Positions 10,700 through 20,880 of a stretch of 64,000 bases of DNA are shown here, in pieces (within the stretch, counting starts at the first letter, position 1; each line of letters opens with the position of its first letter). The DNA is from Erodium maritimum (lineage: Eukaryota > Streptophyta > Magnoliopsida > Geraniales > Geraniaceae), in NCBI GenBank assembly GCA_963921825.1, contig OY997588.1:55870803-55934802 (forward strand), in the 5' to 3' direction. The position numbers and the translations under genes are program-made. The notes beneath the pieces are model-generated. The model was not told the origin of the DNA and did not search any database. It was given only the letters and a program-made list of their open reading frames with translations.

Positions 10700-11649
10700 A
10701 TGTCGTTCGATCCCAACAAGTGGGGAAGCATTTGTAGGTCGTTGACGGACGACGCGATGACGCAAGAGTTTTTTCCACTGAACCTTGCATCCAATGCGAC
10801 AATAAATGCATCTCCAACGCTTACCGAGTCCGCCGACGTGGTTCCACCAAAGGGTAGAGGGAAACGATGTTTGTGGAGCACCGAAGAGGACGAGCGGTTA
10901 GTTCAAGATTGGATGCACCATTCGTACGACTCAATTCACGGGAATCAGAAACATAAAATGAAGTACTAGGCGGCCACCGTTGAAGAACTTGCTGGTACGC
11001 ATGGACGGGATGATCCGTTGAGGACTTCTAAGAAGTGCAAAGACCACTGAGGTCAAGTCAACACGAGAGTGACGAGCTTCTAGGGGATGTTTGTCAAGAA
11101 CTGCATAGACCACCAGAGCGGCCGTTCGGATGATGAAATCAAGTCATTGACCGAGGAGCAGTACAAACAGGTGAATGGACGTCCATTCACATGGACACAT
11201 TGGTGGAAACTAGTGAAAGACCAACACAAGTGGAATTCAAATTATTTTTTCCGTTGGGGAGCCCGATGAAGTCTACGATGTCGAGGAGTCTAGCGACTCA
11301 GGGAAGCGCACTAGTGAAGACACGACGTTGGAGGACAGTCAGCAGACGACGGGTGCTAATACGGAGTGCCAACCCTCGTACTTGCAGCCTATGGGCCAGA
11401 AGGTTGTCAAGGCTGCGAGGCTCAGAGGTAAAAACTCTGCACCCTCTAAGAAAGAAATGGTCGAGCGTGTTCAGCAGACCCAAATAAACAAGCACCGCCA
11501 GGGCCATTGAGACCGCCGCGCAGCTGAAGCTCAACACATTCAATCAGTGGGTCCTCGAGGAGGCAAAGGACACACCGGCCATGACTCCCCCCCAACTCGA
11601 GGCACACAATGTGTAACTTGCGATTTTACGCGATCTGATGAAGCAGTGA
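10700..11649 (+). pseudogene. Harbinger gene A, SANT/Myb-like (copy 1)
   Basis: It starts at the ATG at 10700 (MSFDPNKWGSICRSLTDD). It aligns throughout with the nearly intact copy 2 gene: 'GKRCLWSTEEDERLVQDWMH' (SANT helix 1), 'GNQKHKMKY', 'CKDH', 'FVKNCIDHQSGRSDDEIKSL', 'FTWTHWWKLVKDQHKWNSN', then an acidic linker and a C-terminal coiled region. In-frame stops at about 10966, 11048 and 11080 replace W, W and Q codons, and a frameshift falls near 11245. The protein resembles the Myb-like or NAM-associated partner protein of PIF/Harbinger transposons. The natural end is the TGA at 11647-11649. Confidence 0.75.
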
Positions 11650-11853
11650 CGCCGCTCTTTATTTTAAGTAGTTTGTGTATTTTTTTAAGTTGTATTTTCT
11701 GTTCCAGCAATGAATTGTTGTTTTTTAATTAATTTAAAAGAAGTTGTAGTTTTTTTTTACATTTACTGCATTGTCGGTTTCTTGGGATGGGTGACATTAT
11801 TGCCACGAACATGAAAATGACCAAAATGCCCCTACATGGCCGGCGGCTTGGGC

Positions 11854-11860
11854 TATAAAA
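11854..11860 (+). promoter_or_regulatory. TATA box of gene B, copy 1
   Basis: GGCTATAAAATGC lies about 107 bp before the gene B ATG. The upstream block (GGTGACATTATTGCC, CCAAAATGCCCC, GGCCGGCGGC) is closely kept in copy 2 and recognisable in copy 3. Confidence 0.6.
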
Positions 11861-11960
11861 TGCACCACATCCTTCCATTTTTTTCACACCTCTTCTCCCA
11901 ACAACCTCTCTTACTCCCAAGCTTTTTCGTTCTAATTTTCTGCTCTTCTCCGAAGGTCCA

Positions 11961-12365
11961 ATGGCCGGCGTAACAGCACACCCCTGGAGTCCCGAGGAAG
12001 AGATGGAGTTAATCATATGTTGGCTACACGACGCCCGGCCGGGGCCAAATAATAGGTACTGGCCATAAGTGTTCGCCAATTTTGTCCACAATGCTCTGGC
12101 CGGTGCCCCGCCGTGCACCCAAATGCAGTGTAGGGACCACTGACATCATCTAGCCCAGAAAATCCACCATTTTAAACTTTGCTACCGTCTAACAGTTCAG
12201 TCATCCCCGCTGGGAAATACCAAAACATACGATCGCTCTACAGTGGCGGACAAGTACGTTAGGCGACATGGCCAGCAATTCACGAACTGCTATCTTTGGG
12301 AGGTCGTTAGAGACCAACCCAAATTCCTCCAGTACGTTAGGGTTTATTTGATGTTAAGATTTTAA
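11961..12365 (+). pseudogene. Harbinger gene B, short SANT-like protein (copy 1)
   Basis: The ATG at 11961 gives MAGVTAHPWSPEEEMELIIC, then WLHDARPGPNNRYWP. This is a second SANT-like domain, distinct from gene A but with the same architecture (tryptophan at the start, 'QCRDH' before helix 3). The reading frame is single to a TAA at 12363, about 134 codons, except for stops at codon 36 (TAA, 12066) and codon 61 (TGA, 12141). The codon-61 stop falls where gene A has the conserved W of 'CKDHW'. Function unknown; possibly a second DNA-binding partner. Confidence 0.65.
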
Positions 12366-12504
12366 ATGGTCGAAAAATTAGGTTAGGATTTAACTGTAAA
12401 CCAAATTAAGGATTATTTAATGTTAATTTTAGCTGATTAGAAAACAAAGTGTATTTGATTAATTAACTGAATTAGACCATTAAATCTATATTTCCTAATT
12501 TTAA

Positions 12505-12519
12505 ACATAATGTGATTTA
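12505..12519. repeat. Target-site duplication, left copy (15 bp)
   Basis: ACATAATGTGATTTA is repeated exactly at 14296-14310, on the far side of the retroposon poly(A). A 15-bp exact duplication next to a poly(A) tail is the signature of L1-type target-primed insertion. Confidence 0.95.
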
Positions 12520-14295
12520 AAAATACTTCAATGATCTCCTCGCTCTTGTCGAGACCCCCTCATCGCTCTGTCGATCCCGAAACCCTAGCTATGGAATTAG
12601 CCCTTATCCTTGTTGCCTCCTTTAGGCAGAGCTCTACGGAGGTTCCTTCGTCGGAATGGTCCTCCCTGTTACCCTGGTCGGCGTCTCCTTCCCCTCCTCT
12701 CACTGTGTCGAGGACCTCGTTCGAATCACCAACATGCTCGTCCGACTCTCCCCCGAGCGTGATTATTATCTCCTCGGACGACTCGTCCTCGAGCCCTTCG
12801 TTGTTGCACCGATCCTACCAATCGCCTCTGACCGCGCTGCTTCCCATGTGGGGGCCGCGGCGTCGTTGCTCGGGTTTGGAGGCGTTCCCGCCAAGATGTG
12901 GTTTCGCGCGGGGGCAGCAATGGGAGCCTGCCTTTCATTCTGGTGGCCCTCGTATTCAGCAACCGCGTTTCAATACTACTGCAACCCATGACCTTGCTCT
13001 AGGTCGTCGGTGGGTGCAAGGCCAACGTTCTAGTGGTCCCTCTTGCATCCAGCAACCACGGTTCATGACGGCTGCGACACATGACCTTGCTCTGGGTCGT
13101 CGTTGGGTGCAAGGCCACCTTGGCCATAAGGCGCGTTTCGAGAATGTTGTGTCCCATGACCTTGCTCTGGGAAGTCGTTGGTTGTAGAGACGGCATGGTC
13201 ATCCGACGAGTTTTCGTCGTTCTCCCGAGTGCCCTAGGGTTGTAAGGGGCTGGCCCGGGCCTCCTGTTGATCCATTTGGCTGGTCTCCTTCACTTACCCG
13301 AGTATATCGCTCACCTAGGGCGTCTATCTCGGTGGGTGGGTCTTGGCTCTCTGGGTGGTCGGACTCTTTGCCGGATGGAAAGGGATAGGGTACGTTGGGA
13401 TATCGGCGTCCATTTCGAGTTGAGCCCCTTGCGTACTATAACCCTGCATGGGCTGTCCACACAAGGCGGCCGATAGGACCTCGCCCTTGGCCAGAGCATC
13501 AGGGACCGCAGGGCCATGGTGGCACGGGGTGGCTAGGTCTGGGGGTCGTCTGCCCACCTTTGCCCCTGGACCCATTACCTAAGATTAGGTCGTGTCGTGG
13601 CTTGGGGGTCGAGGTACCACTAGGGCCGGTCTCTAACATGGGACACGGTCCGCTACGGGCATTGGACTAATCGGGGTGCTGGGCTCACCAACATCTCCGG
13701 AGGTCTTCCCAACTGCTAGAGTCCCGAGTCCTAGGGGATTGTTTCAGAGGTCCAGGTCAGACACCGCGTGGAATTCGTCTCGCTACAACCCCCAGGTCCC
13801 CTAGTGGGATGGAATATCTTCGACAGCAGAATGTGGAGGACTGGGGGGTCTGCAACTACTAGGAAAGGCGAGGGCTGGGTACCAGCCCCACCGATTCACA
13901 TGACCTCCCAGGCCGGCCCCGGAGGCGGGAAGGAGTCTCTAGGGGTGGCCCACCAACCTTCCCCCACTGACGATCACAGGTTTGGTTGCACCAACGAGGC
14001 AGAATGTCACCCTTGGGTGACCCAGAGGTACCCAGACCCCACCTTAAGCAGTGTTCGTAGGCGGATTTTATCTACCATGAGTTTTAGTTTTTCGCTTTTA
14101 GATTTGAGTGTCTGCTTTTCTTTTACTCTATTTCTCTATGTTTGGTTGTTACTTCTAGAATTCACTAAGGCACATCACCACCACGTCTCTGACGTGATAG
14201 TAGTTACAGGGTCTCTCTGTTCACCCCCTAGGGTTCTGAACATGTATTGACTCTTTTAATGGAATGAAATGACAATTTTACTAGAAAAAAAAAAC
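12520..14295 (+). mobile_element. Retroposon family R1, copy 1 (1.78 kb, poly(A))
   Basis: It lies between the two 15-bp TSD copies and ends TTTAATGGAATGAAATG...AGAAAAAAAAAA (poly(A) about 14285-14294). Copy 2 (51188-52939) has almost the same length, a similar 5' start (GTCGAGACC... ACCCTAGC) and a similar 3' end, so both look full-length. There is no reverse transcriptase. The single long ORF is unrecognised. Confidence 0.85.
12591..13670 (+). pseudogene. R1 retroposon ORF (copy 1), proline/serine-rich, unknown
   Basis: The ATG at 12591 (MELALILVASFRQSS) is preceded by AAACCCTAGCT. The N-terminal 200 codons (to a stop near 13185) are serine/proline-rich, then carry repeats of 'HDLALGRRWVQG' encoded by tandem units around 12985-13180. 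Homology to copy 2 resumes in another frame at about 13395-13670: 'VEPLAYYNPAW' here against 'VEPLVYYDPTW' in copy 2, and both have 'GLGVEVPLGP'/'GLGGGVPMDP'-like stretches. At least one frameshift and one stop break it. I recognise no domain. It could be a LINE ORF1-like protein or a captured host ORF. Confidence 0.5.
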
Positions 14296-14310
14296 ACATA
14301 ATGTGATTTA
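14296..14310. repeat. Target-site duplication, right copy (15 bp)
   Basis: Exact second copy of ACATAATGTGATTTA, immediately after the poly(A) of the retroposon. Confidence 0.95.
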
Positions 14311-14524
14311 TATTGGATATTAAGGTTTAGATGGGGTTAGGAATTATGAATGTAAATCAATTAATTTTCAATTGCTCATGAACGATATAGGATTTGTAAT
14401 GATCATTATTTTCTAAAACAATGTAAAAAAAATTGTTAGTTTTAGTGCCCGTAGTTCAATAAAAAATGTCCAAATGTATATATCATCGTGACAATAAAAT
14501 TAAAGCGGCTTTATATTACTTATG
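14311..14524. other. AT-rich DNA, possibly the rest of Harbinger copy 1
   Basis: No gene is seen. It continues the sequence into which the retroposon inserted. The expected Harbinger right TIR (GTGGATGCTC) is absent before the copia-like LTR starts. Confidence 0.4.
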
Positions 14525-16121
14525 TGTTGGAGTAATATATCGATGTGTGATCTGATCTATGCCCATAATGCGAATAGAACCATAGATCGAGATAGATCAC
14601 ACTCGATGGGTCCCTAGTCAATAAAGCTTCACTAAAAGCGACTAGTATGAAAGATGGCTCTTTATGGCTTACGTTCTATTAGTCATTGGAATGGGATTCC
14701 AGAGTCTTATCATAGATATCAGGTGGGACATGACATTGGACGACCCGCCCTGAATATGTGCCATAGATTAAGTCATGAACATATTCAGTGTCGTAGCTTG
14801 TCATGTATCCTTAGACCAAGGAGTCTTTGTGATCGCTATGTAGTCAACCATTGAGTTTGACCTGAGCCTAACGTTGTCCGTAACAGGGCTTCCATAACGA
14901 CCAGGATTGGCTTGGGGACGGTCTACATGAGTGACATGAAAGACGGCTAAGGGATTTATCCCTCATACTGAGGTATGGGAAAGATATCGGTTCTCGGCCG
15001 CTTGATCGAGAGTGACTGAAAGAATAGCAAGGCCATGCATATGATACTGGGTATCATATATTCAGTCATCTCACATATCAAGAAACATTGATTGAGAATA
15101 ATAAGGATGACGGCTCTATGCCTTATCTCAATCAGGATATCGGAGATAAAAGGATAGTGAAATAGACGACGGAAAGGTTAGAATCGATAGGGTCGATTCG
15201 TTATGCAGTGTCAGGCAATACTAAAGTCTCGTTAGTTTCCACTTAAATAGGATCAAGTAAAATGGGATTTCACGTTGATCTATTGACATGCATAAACCTA
15301 AGGGTCACACCGGAGGGTGAAACTCATTTACACATTTATGGAGAATGGCCAAAAGGGAGTTGTCTCGGAACATGACCAAAACTGGGTTTTGGGTCATGTG
15401 CCCGTAAGTGACTAGGACATTACAGATCAAGACAAGGCTTGGAGTCTTGGGATTGATCACGTCGGATAATGTTGGATATTTCCGGTATGGAAGGCTTGGA
15501 GGTTATGAGCGCATCACGGGACCTCGTTGGGAATGGCCACGGGCCATGTTCCAAGAGGCCCATGAGAGGACCATGCAACCAAGGCCCATGGAACTAATTA
15601 ATCAAGTCTTGATTGATTAGTACTAAGTAAGCAAGACAAGGATTAAGGTGTTGGTGATTCACCACCTAACCCCATCTTGTCTAGCCATACTTTGTCCTAT
15701 TTACACCTTACTTGACACCATACTTGTCCCATGCCTTTAGTTGGACAAGTATGAGGTTTGTTATGTTTAAGTCATCTTTTTTTCAACATAACAAACACAA
15801 GACAAGAATAGAAAACACAACTTCTATCCCTCTCTCCCTACAATTTCGGGTTTGGCAAGCTCCCACCTCCATTTTTGTGTTCTTGAGTCCTCAAAGAGAA
15901 GAACTATGTGGCTTTGATTCCCATGGGTATACGTAGGCGTCTTGGAGACTAAAGCCAATCATTCCTTAACCGGTGTTCTTGTTTTGGTAAGAAATAGTGC
16001 TGAATTATTCTCTTGTGAATCCATTCTTTGTTAGTTGTTTCATGGTTTTTATCGTCTCTTGGTTTTCATTGATTTTCCGCTGCGAGTTGGTTCATCTCCA
16101 ACCCTACGTCGAGACACAACA
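14525..16121 (+). mobile_element. Copia-like LTR, probably solo or truncated element
   Basis: It starts TGTTGGAGTAATATATCG and ends GTCGAGACACAACA, giving TGTTG/CAACA ends over 1,597 bp. Near the 3' end is 'GATTTTCCGCTGCGAG', a phrase typical of plant Ty1/copia LTR ends. No PBS follows; a LINE poly(T) starts at the next base. The interior is non-coding (no long domain-bearing ORF). A second, related-looking LTR lies at 41285-42724. The copia assignment rests on end sequences only. Confidence 0.6.
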
Positions 16122-17937
16122 TTTTTTTGAGCGAAAGGTGCAGGATTTTATTGTAAATCAGAAGTAACAATTGGAGTGCATCAGGCGTAGGGCCTGACCA
16201 CGGAAGAACAGGCGTGGAATACGCTTCCCTGGCTAACCAGTGAGAAGCTTTGTTCGCTGTTCTTTTAACAAATTGAATGGTAGTCCCTTGTTGTTGTGAA
16301 AGAAGTTCCCGAATGTCTCGAATGAATGTCCCAATAGGGGAGACTGGAGGATTGTCGTGCGAAATCATATTGAGAAGTACCTGAGCGTTAGAACGGATAA
16401 CGACGATGGGCCCAAATAATGGTGCATTTGTTAGAGCAGTTGCCAGAGCACAGGCTTCGACCATGATAGGAGTCCAAGTCCCCGGCAAGAGGGCATTCGC
16501 AATTAAGCGAACCGATCCATGAGAGTCCCGAGCGATCATGCCCATGCAGACTACCGAGTGTCCTCAAAAATAGCTCTATTCACATTAATAGCAATAGTAA
16601 CGGAGGGTGGACAGACCCATTTAGCCAGCCAGTTCGATGGGGTGCATCTCGGCCTAAGGGATGCAGCTTTAGCTTCCCTCCAAGCAGTTAGATGGGTAGA
16701 GGGCGCTGATAACACACGAAAGTCAGCAGGGGGAGTTCCTCTCCATTTAAGCACATTCCTGGCCTTCCAGATTTCCCATAGAATTGATAGAATCTCTGCC
16801 ACCTTGTCACGCCATCTCCCAGTCTCTACCCCAGGCCCCCATTGACCAAAAGTTCCCCCTTGGCCATGTGGAATCAGAACCCCTGCCTGGGCCCAACATG
16901 TCTTCGCAAACCCACACTCAAGGAATAAATGGTCTACTGCCTCCGGGGCTTGGCCACAGATGTCGCATAGAGGTGAAATGCGAACAAATTTACGATTAAG
17001 ATTAGTAGCGACCTGGAGCGTGTCTATGAGTCCTCGCCATAGAAATATGAGGAGACGCGGGGGAGCGGGGACGAACCATAATCCAGATCAGGTGATCAAT
17101 GCGGCTTGTTTCCTTTCCGCATGACGGGCGAAAGCCAAGATCGAATATTCCGTCTTTGTTGTATAACAACTAGTCTGATCAGCAGCCCAATACCAAGTAC
17201 CCCTCCCCGGAGGACCGAGAGTGGTACCTGAAGAATCTCATCACGTTCCTCATCCGATAAAACTTATCCCAACCGAGTGGCATCCAATCATAGCCATCCT
17301 GGTACCATAAGTCCCGCAACCTGGGCACCCACCAGTGCAGGGTTATTCGAAATGATCTCTGGGTTAGGCCCAACCAGCCACGGCATGCCTAACACAACGG
17401 TGTCCTGACCATCCCCAATAGCTATTAGAAGGCCTCCCCGAAGTAGTTCTTGAGCGGATAAGATACTTGCCCACATATAACTTTGATTCGCCATCGGAAC
17501 CGCCTTTAAAAAACCGACCTTCGGATAATATCGAGCTTTGAGCACCCGGGCCATCAGGGATTGGGGACGGTAGATCAAACTCCATGCCTACTTAACCAAA
17601 AACACTTTATTAACATCACTTAAATGGGGGAACGCCATTCCCCCCGCCTCCTTCGGCTGACATAATTTGTCTCAGTCCTGCCAAATGATCGGACGACCCG
17701 ACTCCCCCCCCCCCCACCAGAACCTAGCCAATGCTACATGGATTCTCTGGATTATGTTAGTGGGTATAGTAAATACCGACATTACGTATATCGGAAGAAA
17801 GGTGAGGACAGACTTAATCATTACCTCCCGGCCTGCGGGAGATAAAAGTTTTCCATCCCAGGATCTAATTCGCTTGATAATCTGATCTCCCAAATAATCC
17901 ATGGTTGCATTCTTGTTTCTCCCGAAAACAGTGTAAA
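16122..17937 (-). mobile_element. 5'-truncated LINE, 3' part of ORF2
   Basis: On the minus strand it runs from mid reverse transcriptase to a tail ending in AATAAAATCCTGCACCTTTCG then CTCAAAAAAA (poly(T) at 16122-16128 on the plus strand). The 5' end is cut near 17937. No clear target duplication is visible: the left edge abuts the copia-like LTR end and the right edge enters AT-rich DNA. Confidence 0.75.
16146..17937 (-). pseudogene. LINE ORF2: RT C-terminus, zinc-binding region and RNase H
   Basis: In transcript order there are three parts. First, the RT thumb region 'LLSPAGREVMIKSVLTFLPI' with 'RFWWGGG' (17902-17672). Second, a middle stretch 'VLKARYYPKVGFLKAVPM' and 'SYMWASIL' (17578-17288), typical of the RT zinc-binding segment, followed by C/H residues near 16970 and 'LWEIWKARNVLKWRG' (about 16790-16745). 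Third, a plant LINE-type RNase H (16545-16146) with 'GMIARDSHGSV', 'EACALATAL', 'VVIRSNAQVL' and 'VKRTANKASHWLAREA'. Several frameshifts separate these pieces. The endonuclease and RT catalytic half are missing, so it cannot be autonomous. The RNase H frame runs into the poly(A) without a stop. Confidence 0.8.
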
Positions 17938-18210
17938 AGTTTAAGTAGAGTAATGATCACCTAAAGTTATTTATCAAAAGATAATTGTTAGGATAAAGTC
18001 GATTTTGTAGCTTAGTATCACCGACATTTATATGAATACTAATAGACAAGTAGTAATACAATTTTATGAATTTTGGTATAAACGTTGAAAATGTATCCTC
18101 TCTTGATATTTGATTATATGTTCGTTAATTTGAGTTTTTAGTTTATTTGTAAGTTGGTCAACTTGTTTCAATTAGTTTAGTTGCACGCTAGACTATTTTT
18201 TAGAATTAGT
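17938..18210. other. AT-rich stretch without a gene
   Basis: Nothing recognised; it leads into the (TA)n run at 18211-18228. Confidence 0.5.
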
Positions 18211-18228
18211 TATATATATATATATATA

Positions 18229-18498
18229 GAATAGCTTTCAGGTACACACCACTCTTAGGATACAAACGGTGCAGACCATGTAAATCTGCGGAAATGAAAT
18301 GTAATTACAAATTATTTTATGTAGATTTACATTTCCGATTTACATTTACGTAGACTAACCTATTTTTGATTTACAGAAACGAAATATATTCAAAATATAA
18401 TATCTCCAAAATAAAATGTAATTACATTTTATTTCCGCAGATTTACATGGTCCGCACCGTTTGTAACCTAAGAGTGGTGTGTACCCGAAAGCTTCCCT
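18229..18498. mobile_element. (TA)n-flanked foldback element E1
   Basis: It is bounded by (TA)n at 18211-18228 and 18499-18513. The left end GCTTTCAGGTACACACCACT and the reverse complement of the right end, GCTTTCGGGTACACACCACT, are nearly identical, and the match continues for about 50 bp (CTTAGGNTACAAACGGTGC). The centre is an AT-rich palindrome (TTTACATTTCC...). No ORF. Confidence 0.85.
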
Positions 18499-18513
18499 AT
18501 ATATATATATATA

Positions 18514-19450
18514 GACGGTATACAGTAAAACCCATCTGTATTGTGCAAAGTGCAAACTCACAGGAAGACGACACGTGTCGTTTTCGCGCGTGCACGTAAT
18601 GTTAGTACCCCTCACACAGGTGTTGGTGCAATACACACATGGGTGCAGGTACAATACACACACAAGTGCTGGTACAATATTTATTAATTCAAAAAAACTT
18701 ATATACAATCAAAGCCTCGTGTGTTTATATAGCGAAACTAAACCCCAACGTCCTAATATATTAAATAAAGTAATCCCAAAGTCTTAATGGGAATAAAGGA
18801 AATAAAAAACCCTAAAAAAAGGAAATAAACACCTGAATCTAAAAGTATGAATTTGACCTTCCATATGACCCGAGATGACCAAAAAAAATTGCACATCACA
18901 GCGTAGCCGGGTGTCTTTCTCGGAAAGTCGTTTCCACCCAAAAAATGCTATGGTTTTGTTAGATTCTGACACTAACTCGTTTTTAGGTTCTCTAACGGCC
19001 GCATCAATATGGACTGTGTCACATACACAAATGCTGGTACCTTACATACACGGGTGCTGGTCCCTTATATACGTGGGTGTTGGTACTCTATATACACGGG
19101 TGTGGTGGTGCCACCTACCAGCACTTTGCATGCGCGAAAAAAAACATGTCGGTATTGTATGGAAGGTGCCAGCGCTTTGCATGTGGGAGTAGTGCTAGTA
19201 TCCTATATACATGGGTGCTGGTACCAAATGTACCAGCACTTGCGCGTTGGTACCGATACTTTACATGCGCGAAAAAAGGACATGTGTCACCATTTGTATG
19301 GAAGGGTACCAGCGCCTCGCATGGGGAGTACCAGAGTTATGCACGCGCAAACCAGAGCATTGTGCGCACGCACGCGTGCAAAGAGGACACGTGTCGCCCT
19401 CTTGAAAGTCCATAGTTTTCACGATAAGAGAGGGTTCGTATTTGATACCC
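18514..19450. mobile_element. (TA)n-associated foldback element E2a
   Basis: The left end GGTATACAGTAAAACCC and the reverse complement of the right end (GGGTATCAAATACGAACCCT) match, followed by matching TATTGTGCAAAGTGCAAACT / TATCGTGAAAACTATGGACT and GACACGTGTC blocks. Its interior holds a degenerate tandem array of 'GTGCTGGTACYTTAYATACACGG' (about 19028-19110, weaker elsewhere). It abuts E2b directly. Confidence 0.7.
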
Positions 19451-19890
19451 TTATCGTGCAAACTACAAACCAATTTAAGTCACAAGATGCAACCAAAATG
19501 ACGTCATCAGAGTGCGCGCGATGCTGACACATGGCCACTTTGCGCACGCCTCTGCCCGCACAGTAGCGCGTGTTGACCATGCGCGCAGCGCGAGTGCTGA
19601 TAGTTTACATAGCACGGTGCTGATAGTTTAGTACAAATTTAAACTATCAGCACAATGTGTACTAAACTATCAGCATCGTGCTATGAAAACTATCAGTATT
19701 GTGCGCGCGCGCCCACGTGTCAGCATCTGGTGAGTTCAAAGTTTGCACAATAAGGTGCGGTGTTTTATATATTTAATTGCCGACGTGTCAGCATCTGTTG
19801 CGCTCTGCTGACATCACTTTGCGAGGATCCTATGACTCAGATTGGTTCGTAGTTTGCACAATAAGGGGTGGTTTGTACCGGATACCAATC
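19451..19890. mobile_element. (TA)n-flanked foldback element E2b
   Basis: The left arm TTATCGTGCAAACTACAAACC and the reverse complement of the right arm (TTATTGTGCAAACTACGAACC) match; the outer 25 bp of the left arm has been lost at the junction with E2a. The right end in reverse complement is GGTATCCGGTACAAACCACC. The interior repeats GTGCTGATAGTTTACATAGC in both orientations. It is a sister copy of E3. Confidence 0.75.
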
Positions 19891-19905
19891 ATATGTATAT
19901 ATATA

Positions 19906-20391
19906 GGGTAGTTATCCAATACAAACACCTCTTATTGTGCAAACTACGAACGCACACGAGCCACAGGATGCGATCAAAGTGATGTCAACAGAGCGCGCGC
20001 GATGCTGACACGTGGCCACTTCGCGCGTGCCTCTTCCCGCACAGTAGCGCGCGTTGACCACGCGCGCAGCGCGAGTGCTGATAGTTTACATAGCACGGTG
20101 CTGATAGTTTAGTACAAATGTAAACTATCAAAACTTTTTTGTACTAAACTATCAGCATTGTGCTATGTAAACTATCAGTACTGTGTGCGTGCTCACCAGC
20201 AGCACGCACGCCCACGTGTCAGCGCCAGCTGCAGCGCTCGCGCCCACGTGTCAGCGCCAGCAGCGCGCGCCCACTTGTCAGCATCTGGGGCGCTTTGTTG
20301 ACGTCACTTTGGGCGGATCCTATGGCTCTCGTGCGTTCACAATTTGCACAATAAGGGCCTGTTTGTACCTGATACCAGTCCTATATATATA
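19906..20391. mobile_element. (TA)n-flanked foldback element E3
   Basis: It lies between (TA) runs at about 19893-19905 and 20392-20401. The left end GTTATCCAATACAAACACCT and the right end in reverse complement, GGTATCAGGTACAAACAGGC, are followed on both sides by CTTATTGTGCAAA. The interior matches E2b closely from 19501 onwards, including the paired GTGCTGATAGTTTA repeats and several CCCACGTGTCAGC boxes. Confidence 0.85.
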
Positions 20392-20402
20392 TATATATAT
20401 AG

Positions 20403-20654
20403 AGGATAACAATCAAGTACAAACTTGTATCTTTCGTCAGAACGTAGAACTATCAATCTGGGCCCTTGGATCGTAGAATTAATGGCCCAGATTTAATGTA
20501 TATCTTTTTAATTAATGCATATCTTGTAATTGATTTCGTAATCAATCACCACCTCCACCCCCTGAATTTCGGTGGCCATTCGATCTGAGTAATCAATGGC
20601 CCAGATTAGTTCTACGTTCTGACCCGAAATAACGTTTTTACTTGATTGTTCCCC
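20403..20654. mobile_element. (TA)n-flanked foldback element E4
   Basis: The left end is ATAACAATCAAGTACAAACT. The right end in reverse complement is AACAATCAAGTAAAAACG. Both continue into 'GTCAGAACGTAGAACT' and 'TGGGCC' blocks in inverted orientation. The flanks are (TA)n at 20392-20401 and 20655-20667. Confidence 0.85.
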
Positions 20655-20667
20655 ATATATATATATA

Positions 20668-20880
20668 GGTGAGCAATCAGGTGCAAACCACCTACTACAA
20701 TATGAACATGCGAACTGCTTATGGTCGTTTGATGGGGGACGCAAAGTGGTTGTGATGAGAACACTTCATCAGTGGCACGCTTCGTAAATAACCCACGCGT
20801 GGTGAATGACTTAAGTGATTTGCCATGTTTCGAGTGTACAGACATCATTTCGCTTTATCCCCACACAAAAAGCTTTCGTG
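20668..20880. mobile_element. Left end of a further (TA)n-associated element E5
   Basis: It starts right after a (TA) run with GAGCAATCAGGTGCAAACCA, the shared terminal pattern. No matching right end was found downstream, so the element is truncated or its end has been lost. The right limit given is nominal. Confidence 0.5.

Larger units (their letters stand above)
10336..12504 (+). mobile_element. Two-gene Harbinger family, copy 1 (left part)
   Basis: It begins GAGCATCCACAGTCGGATTC directly after TTA (10333-10335), the same end and target as copies 2 and 3. It holds gene A (10700-11649) and gene B (11961-12365), each with its own TATA box. The right TIR was not found. A retroposon is inserted at 12520, and the AT-rich DNA at 14311-14524 could be more of this element before a copia-like LTR begins. 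Confidence 0.8.
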
